Shown here: piece after piece, positions 56,607-64,000 of the stretch
Position numbering within the stretch: position 1 is the stretch's first letter
How the letters are laid out: each line of letters begins with the position of its first letter
Source: Styela clava
Lineage: Eukaryota; Chordata; Ascidiacea; Stolidobranchia; Styelidae
Assembly (NCBI RefSeq): GCF_964204865.1
Contig: NC_135250.1
Coordinates: 4,092,001 to 4,156,000, forward strand
Direction: 5' to 3'
Length of the DNA: 64,000 bases
Notes under the pieces: model-generated
What the model was told of the DNA's origin: nothing
What the model saw: the letters and a program-made list of their open reading frames with translations, nothing else
Database searches by the model: none
Translations under genes and position numbers: made by a program

Positions 56607-56880
56607 CAATGTTCCCTCTATTTTTTGTAGTATGTGTGCGCAGAAATTTTTGTGTGTGCGCACTTTTTTGGAAATGACTAATATTTGTGCAAAAACCAAT
56701 GAAGAAATTTTGCATTTTAACTGGGTAATAGGTGGGCCAACAACAAACTTTCTCAACCTGCCAACCGAGAACATTGTTACATTACATCGAAATACGTCTG
56801 TGCGCAGTAAATCTATGCGTGTGCGCAGCCTCTGAAAGCTGTGTGTGCGAGCACACGCGCACACCTTAGAGGGAACACTG
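56607..56880. mobile_element. hAT-like MITE with perfect 8-bp target duplication
   Basis: Left CAATGTTCCCTCT, right AGAGGGAACACTG. Flanked by identical TTGGCAAC (56599-56606 and 56881-56888). Alternating GTGTGTGCGC / GCACACGCGCAC subterminal runs at both ends. Confidence 0.93.
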
Positions 56881-59700
56881 TTGGCAACCTTTATAAGATT
56901 CTTGGGCGTCACTGCCCGATAGCCAGCTTTGGGTCTTCGCAGCATCCCTTCTCCAGTTAATAAGTGTGATTATCCTTTTTCTTTGTATTTTGTGTAAAAT
57001 AGTCAATGACTTTGGCCTCCCAACACTCCTAAAATCACTTCAATTTCAAGACCTATTCAATGTTTTTGTACATTTGGTTTTCCTAACATTTGTCATAACA
57101 ACCTTTTCCCTATTTTATATAAAAACTAACTGAATATTAATGTATGTTGCATTTCAAATCATTGCCTAATGCTGTCCAATCGAAAATGATTTAAACAGCT
57201 TGGTGAAAAACAGAGAGAGTCTTAGTCATGGTGTTATTTTTTGTGTGGAAGGCTATTTTTCATTGAATTTGTTCTCATCTTCATTGCTTATTTCTAGCTT
57301 TCATAACATGCCTTTTATTTTGATCTTGCTTCTACCTATCTTTGAAAATCTGAATTTTGAATGTTTCTAATCCGTTATATTTAGTCTACTAGGATTCATG
57401 AGAAATCATTGTCATAACTGGCATGCTTGTTTGTTGAGAATAATGGAAGTCACCCAAATTTTTCACTCTTATTGAAAAAAACTAGAAACTGTTGTTCATT
57501 TAGTGATTGTATTTAATTACACATTAATTGAGCAATGGTGTCATGTGAGTAGGTCCTATTACACTGGCATGATTGCGTTTTTTTTTCAAGAATAGCAGCT
57601 TTTTTCTAGCAGTCTGCCTGCCCATGTTCAGAGCTGAAAGACAAATAAGCGCTTACCATTTGAAAATATAACACTTGTAGAAGTAGTATCATGTAGTAAC
57701 TTTATGCAGTATTTTACTCCTTTGGATTTGGGATATTTGTGTCACCGTTAGACATTGTTAAAGCCAGTTGTCAACTGGGTAGCAGTAAGTATTGTGTGAT
57801 ATCCTGTGTGGAAACTTGATTTGGTGCATTTTATATAAATGTGATATTCTAAGATCATGAGAGAAAAAACTAGGCATACAAGATGGTATTATTGGCAAAA
57901 TTGTTGGTTTGTGCAAAGGTTTTTCTCGCAATGTGCCAGCCCGTTAGAAAAACCAAAGTTTCAATATGCTCGGCTTTTTGCATTTTTCAGGGATTGATTT
58001 TAGATGTAGAATTTTTGTTTCTTTTATTCACTGATGTTTACATATTGTAAAATGTGCATGCTGTAAAATAAAATGTAACCAAGAAATTGTTTTTTGTTGT
58101 ACAGTGTGAAATGGGGTGCAGGACTTGATACTGATCTCATTCCTTGCTGTTTGAAGTCCAAGGCTGTCGTGTGATTTGGAGGATATTGAAGTCTGGGTCA
58201 TATTTTCTGGAGTCTGAATTTCAGACTTTTGAAATTTCCGATTGAAGTGTACCCTAAGTTCTTGAGTTTAATTTCCATCTGTCATATTCGTTATCTTGGA
58301 TTCGGATTTTATTTTCATGTGGGATAAAATTTGCCTGGCACCAGAAGAAAATTTTTTATGAAATATGTTAACATAGGCTGATATGAAACAAAAAACAGGG
58401 ACAGTGCGGATTGGACTTGATTCCCAGACTTAGTAAAATATAAATCGTGAATATTAAAACCGATTGAAAACATGCACTTTCTTTCCAGCGTTTTCGGTAA
58501 TTTAAATGCGCAGCTAACGTGATATGCTGAAGTGACATATTTAACATATAATGATGACATAAGGATATAGTAGTCTCTCTTACGGAACTAGTGAAGTCAG
58601 TCGCAAATTGATAGGTAAATGGACTGCCTCCGTTAACATTAAAAGAAAATTTATTTACGACTGTCATTATGTATGATGACTACACACCTTGTCACAACTA
58701 GTCCAGCAGGAGTAGACATTGGAGGGGATAGATACTATTTCCTGACTTTGCCTACCAGTTTATATTACCGTTAACCCGTTGGACCACCTGCGTGATGTCA
58801 CACCCAGAGGGTACCACCTCTTAATTGATATTATAAGTCTTTCAAAATATCAATATGAAACTTGCGTTATGCTGAACCTATTATGGGTATCCCCAGAATT
58901 GTCTTCAGCTTCTCAAATACAAGAAATTAGCAAAACAAATTCATTGGCAGTGCAAATATTTTATTCAACAAAATAGGACATCATTAATATTTTTTCTCAA
59001 GAATTAAGCTGAAAAAGATCCAAAACCTGTAATGATTGATGCTGCAGAAACAGATTTTTCAAATCACTGTTTCTCAAGTAAGCATCAGTCTATTATCACA
59101 AGACAACTTTAGCAGACACAGTAACAGAAAACATGTCGTCACCATAGTTCATTTTGGGTTACAAAAAGAAAGCTGAATTCTAACTCATGGCTAAGTATTT
59201 CCAATTACCAATCAGAGTCAGGATGAGCAAAGGTAAGCATTTCAGATGAACAGATCTGGTATAATCGCAGTAATGAACTATCCTGAGCCCACAAATTCAG
59301 CAATTTTTTAGTTTCGAATCGCACCACACCCATGAAAATAAACCTTAAAAAATCTCCGATATTTCAACCCTACTCCATTGTTTGTATAACAACATCAATG
59401 TATGACCATTTCACAGTTAATCATATGGCTTAGTGAATGTATATCCCTTGTTGGATTTTGATTTATTTGGGAGCAATTCAGTTAATGATTGAAATTCAAT
59501 TTAACACATTAAAGCAGTAGTATTATAATCCCTATGAAAAATCAGTTTCAATTGTACAGGTGCGGGTCTTAATTTCACAGATCAAATAGGATCCTTATTC
59601 AAATTTTTTTTATGAGGCATTTTAGATGAGCTTCTATATAAACATTCATTTATTAATGTCTGTACAGTCAGTGAGAGTCCGCTTGTGTTCAGGAAATTTC
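56881..59700. other. FLOT1-URB1 spacer
   Basis: 2.8 kb between converging genes. Short frames at 58315-58667 (minus) and 58779-58976 (plus) have no recognisable domain or splice support. A TTTATT at 59648 (AATAAA on the minus strand) could end URB1. Confidence 0.35.
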
Positions 59701-59825
59701 CCACATGGTCACTTCAGTCTCTATTTCCATCTGGAATAATGCTCATGCACAATTCAGTTTCTTTCAAGATTGACTCAAAAGTTGTTCTGCGATGATTACT
59801 GTGCGGCCTAATTACATGCATTTCT

Positions 59826-62800
59826 TCATATCCAATGTGAACCTGAAAACAGAATCAAAATTGAGTTTGACAATACGCTTTTAAATTATATGTAGAAATA
59901 TTGTAAAATCAATTTTATTTAAAATAACAAGACCACCAAACCAAGCGTTTAGGACCTCATAAAATTTGCTTAAAACTGTAAAAAAATAGGTGTATATAAA
60001 TTTGGGTCTCACCTATTTGATCATATCCTTCCCTGATATTTTGCATTTTGAGAAGAACGTTCAGATAAGTACCATTCTCTCTCGAATCTGACTCAACTCC
60101 AGAATTTAAAATCCTGTTCAAGATCACCAAACAATCTTTTTTTGATTCACCAAGCTCATCAAAACGGTTGCATATAATATCATAACAATGGTGGAGGAGA
60201 TCCATCATTTGTGAGTCAATTTTGTCAAATGCTACCCAAGTTTGCACCCATTTTAAAACCCTTATAAAATGTTTTTCAGACCAGTTTCTGTCATCAATAC
60301 ACACTTTTAGAGCTTTTCCAAAAACCCATTTTGCGCATCTGAGCCATAATTCAGAATCTCGGTCCTTAATTTCTTCAACTTTGTAAAATTGAGGTGTCCA
60401 AAACATTAAAATATTGACAAGATGAATAATAATATCATTGGATTCAAAATTTGTCTCCAATTCTGTAATGGCGCGCAAAACTTTGACGTCTTCTTTTTGC
60501 AAGTCGCAGGAATCTTCTAACGTCTGTTGCTGGTCCTTGTTCCTTAAAATCGAATTTTTTCTTCTCTCAGATAAATTTGATAAGCAAGACTCGAGAACAG
60601 ATAATGTATCTGTGAAAAAAGTAGACATTTCCGAGTACAAAGTATCATTTGAAGCATGTTCAATCATGCTGAACATGTTACCTAGCAACGATATTGAAAG
60701 AGTTATCAGCTGCTTCACAACTCTGAACGGGGCAAGAGCTGCTCTTTTTTCTATTATTGGAAGGGTTTTGTCTTCTTCAGGTATGTCTTGAGTACATGCA
60801 ACAACTTGGTCCATCTTTTCACTTGCGATAAATTCATTCACATTTAAGGTTTTCCAAATCATGCAAAGTACTCTAACAACATGAGTAGTATTTTCTTGTC
60901 GTTTGCCTGGGTCACCCAAGCATGGGTATGTTTTTATAACTCCGAAATTTGCAGAGGCTTGTTGTTTGGTGGCAGTAGTGAGCCAACTTATGAGTCCGTT
61001 ATTTCTTATAAGATCATTTGCCACGCTTCGGATTGTGCAAGCTTGCTCGAATATTTGAAAAATTTGTCGACGAACGTAATTGTCACTCACTGGTGAATCA
61101 TGCAAGCACATGAGAAGTTGAAACACGTTTTTCTTTTTTATAATATGATAATCACCCATATCTCGTATGCCTTCAATTACTAGGTTCAAAATCCAGGTTC
61201 TTTCTGTTTTACTCTCCATTTCAGCACTGAAGAACAAGACGTAAAACTCAGGAACATTTTTCAAATCGAGTTGTGGTTTAATCAAAATGAACCGATGCAA
61301 TACTGAAAACATATGATTGTCAGGAGTTTGATGTAGCCTCACAACAGTCGAAAGAAAGTTCGCTACGACTGATGATAGTCTAGGAATAGCATCAATGTCG
61401 CCATCTGTTTTAATTTCCATTCCATTTCGAACGCAACGAATCAAATATAGGGTTAAATTTTTCTCTGGAAACCACGCTGTTATAGCATGTTGATAATATA
61501 ATGACAGACAAGAGGCTGCTAGTGAACGTACCATCGGACAATGACTAGCAAGACAACACATTAAAAATGACAAAGCGCCACTCCTGACGAACATTTTGCA
61601 GTCCAATAGATTCTCAGGACCAAGGAGATCTAGTAAAGCCGGAAGCAAAAAACTGGGATCGTAGACGTTTTGTGTTGATTCTTGAGTTTCGTAAATTTTA
61701 TTTTCTGAAGTTGAAATAGTAACCTTGGGATCATTTTCAAAATAATCCACATTTTTGACATCAGAAGAGATGTTCAACATGCGCCTTCGAAGCGGAAATC
61801 TTGCATAAGTAGCCTCCATGATATCATTATCCAAGCAAGTTAATATATCACTTGGACTTGGTTTTTTCCATAATGTATCACCAAGATTGCGTCTCGCACG
61901 GTATGACGAAAGTGCAGCTTTTCCCCACAGAAACGGCTTATATTCAGACAAACTGACACCTTTCTGCTCAAACAGCAAAATAATCATCAAAATTGTTTGA
62001 TCAGTCTGAGTTAAAGTACATCCATAGGCACCGAATAAAAATCCAAGATCTTTGTCTGAAAGATCATTACGATCGCAGCGTACACACAATTCAAATAACA
62101 ATTGTAGAACAACTAACTTAAGATTTACTTTATCATCTTTCATCTGTACTGAGTCCGCGTCCTCTTCAAGAATTATTGCAAAAAATTTGGAATGATTCGT
62201 CAACATATATTTAAATGTTGGAATATCTGTGATGTTGTTTACAGTCACATATTCCTGTATTTTTCCATCGTCGGCGTAAAACACTTTCACAAAATGTAAA
62301 AGACATTTTAAAGCAGTTGCATTTTCAAAATGATGTTTTAACGTCTGTTTTAAAAATTTATCCCATATCGATGATAATTTATCACAAATAGTAGGATACT
62401 CTTCTACATCTAAATTCTGTATCTTTTGCAGCAGTGTTTCAAATCCTCTATCCGTCTCGCTTTGGGATTTGGGTTGTGATACAATATGATGCACACATAG
62501 AAGAATTTCCGAAGCATGGATCGTATATAGCTTTGGCTTTGAGATAACCTTCTGAAGCAATTGCCCAATGGATAACACAATGTCCAAATTTATATTAGTT
62601 GTATTTTCCAGATTCAAGATAGAATCTAACAGAGGCTTATATAAGTTTTCTTCACCCAAAGCTGTCGCGATTGTAAATATATGTTCCATAAATTGTTTTC
62701 CCATTTTAGTTGATATTACGTCACCAAACCTTTGAGAAAATTCTTCAATTGGTACAAATATTAACGATTTATAGGAATTTAAAATCTCTGCACATTTCAT

Positions 62801-64000
62801 TTTTAAAAACTCATCATTATTTGGTACCAATGTTGATAAAACTTGATTTATAACTGGAATTAATGAAAGTTTCTTTTCTTCATTCAATTTCGACAAATTT
62901 GTTTCTTTACACCAGTGCATGAGAAGCTTTGGGTTATATTGTATTAATTTTGTCATCAAATCCACAGTTTCTAAATCCAGATTCTTTATACATAAATTGA
63001 TGACATCAGCAGATCCACATAAAGCAAAACGTGGATGATATTCCAATAATTGAACAAACAACTCAATTATCCTTGATTTATCTTTGAGATATTTTGACGT
63101 TAAAAATTCAAAAAGCTCTTTTACAGACTCTTGCGAACAGTTTATTTTGTTTTTATCTGCTAATATGCCTTGCAAACACTGACAAATCACTGTGGAAAAC
63201 ACTCTCACATTTGACTTCGAGTTCAAATTTTGCAACAATTTTGAAACTTCAGCTAAAATTTTACACAAATGCGACGCTGAAATAACTGGCTGTAAAGTTG
63301 TGAACGATTCCAATATTAGGTATTCTGGATCCTTTTTCAACTTCGTTAAAGAGAGCTCCTTTAGGAGAATAACAATCAATTTACAAATCTTCGAAATGTA
63401 AAAATTAACGGAAGTTGAATCAGCTTTTACGAAAAGATCATGGTAATTTTTTATCGCATCACATGTGACTGAGGTACATATTTGTTGCAGTGATAAATCC
63501 TTTTTCATCAAGTTTTCAAAATCAATTCTTGTATAATCAAAATCGCATTTTGATAGGTAAATATTATCAAAAAACAGATTTTTTATGCTTGAGCAATCAA
63601 GGAATAGTTTCCATAGAAACAATTTTTCCGGTTGATTAATCATACTCTTTGAAGGACAATCTACTTCCATGCTATTATTTGAAAAACCAGTCTTGGTTAT
63701 ATTAACTTGATTCTCTCTGTAGAATTCTGATGCCTCTCTGAGTAAGAACAGGATACTGTATAGAATTTCTTTCATCGAATTTGTTGGTAGTGTACAGCCT
63801 TCCTTTTCAAAGCCACATAAAGTGTCAAAATAAAGTAAAAGCTGTTGAACTAAACACTTAAATTGATATATTTCAACTTCAGGAACATAATTTCCTGATT
63901 CCTGTATTTCTGAAACCCATGACTTAATTTTTTCCAACAATTTCAATTTCTTGAGATTTTTCTTGATTTTGTAACTTTGCCAAAACCAGCCTTGTACAAA
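59826..64000 (-). CDS. URB1: URB1 / NPA1, nucleolar pre-ribosomal-associated protein 1 (partial, 5' end outside window)
   Basis: Open frame from 64000 to a donor at 60012 (CAAATAG|GTGAG), about 1,329 residues in one exon. The frame stays open to the window edge, and no ATG sets its start (the first residue of the longest stop-to-start call is TTG), so the N-terminus lies beyond. URB1 is an alpha-helical repeat protein needed for early 60S assembly in the nucleolus. Evidence: YDPSFLLPALLDLLGPENLL, then FVRSGALSFLMCCLASHCPM, then VLHRFILIKPQLDLKNVPEF, and ERTWILNLVIEGIRDMGDY, all in vertebrate URB1 order. The end is uncertain: with the acceptor at 59843 the phase gives QIGSHWI and a stop at 59826. 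A longer open frame beginning VHIGYEEMHVIRPHSNHRRT is in another phase. Human URB1 is about 2,270 aa, so roughly 900 residues are missing here. Confidence 0.9.

Noticed and set aside
60438-63401. Plus-strand frames within URB1
   Set aside because: Shadows of the long conserved minus-strand frame.

Overview
The window is animal genomic DNA: AT-rich, with protein genes cut by GT-AG introns, tRNA-derived SINEs and dense short DNA transposons. The gene set (VIPAS39, GTF3C4, MRPL1, RNF14, FLOT1, URB1) is close to vertebrate orthologues in architecture but strongly diverged in sequence. I infer an invertebrate deuterostome, most likely an ascidian tunicate. That is inference from gene divergence, compact gene spacing and repeat style; I cannot name a species.

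Layout. 1-1700: repeats and two weak orphan exons. 1727-13982 (-): complete VIPAS39/SPE-39 in 13 exons, introns packed with hAT-like and other MITEs. 14867-17020 (-): intronless GTF3C4 (TFIIIC90). 17021-25810: gene-poor repeat block with a fold-back element built from GTTCCGGTAATT motifs, a ~146-bp tandem repeat, an inverted long repeat pair with a 188-bp tandem duplication, and non-LTR retrotransposon tails. 25811-31643 (-): a six-exon gene I reconstruct by splicing, encoding signal peptide, CUB-like domain, Thr/Ser-rich stalk, one membrane span and a 280-residue tail with repeated tyrosine motifs. 34192-36311 (+): divergent neighbour, a small single-pass membrane protein. 36665-37606 (-): degraded hAT transposon with BED-finger transposase fragment. 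38950-39911 (+): MRPL1, with a reading-frame break near its 5' end. 41677-43080 (-): intronless RNF14. 44697-54889 (+): complete FLOT1 in 9 exons, including one GC-AG intron. 59826-64000 (-): URB1, running off the right edge.

The conserved genes are housekeeping: endosome-lysosome trafficking (VIPAS39), Pol III initiation (GTF3C4), mitochondrial translation (MRPL1), ubiquitin ligation (RNF14), membrane microdomains (FLOT1) and 60S ribosome assembly (URB1). They share no operon-like pathway. RNF14/FLOT1 and the CUB receptor/small membrane protein are head-to-head pairs; MRPL1/RNF14 and FLOT1/URB1 are tail-to-tail. The most interesting unit is the CUB receptor with ITIM-like, YxxM and repeated Y-x-x-I motifs beside a second single-pass protein gene.

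Repeats. Two modular MITE families (A, ends resembling GTATGTGAACCAAGATGGCG; B, ends resembling GTACTCCCGTAGTGTGTGTA) occur 7 and 8 times and share internal sequence. At least ten hAT-like non-autonomous elements occur, several with recognisable 8-bp target duplications.
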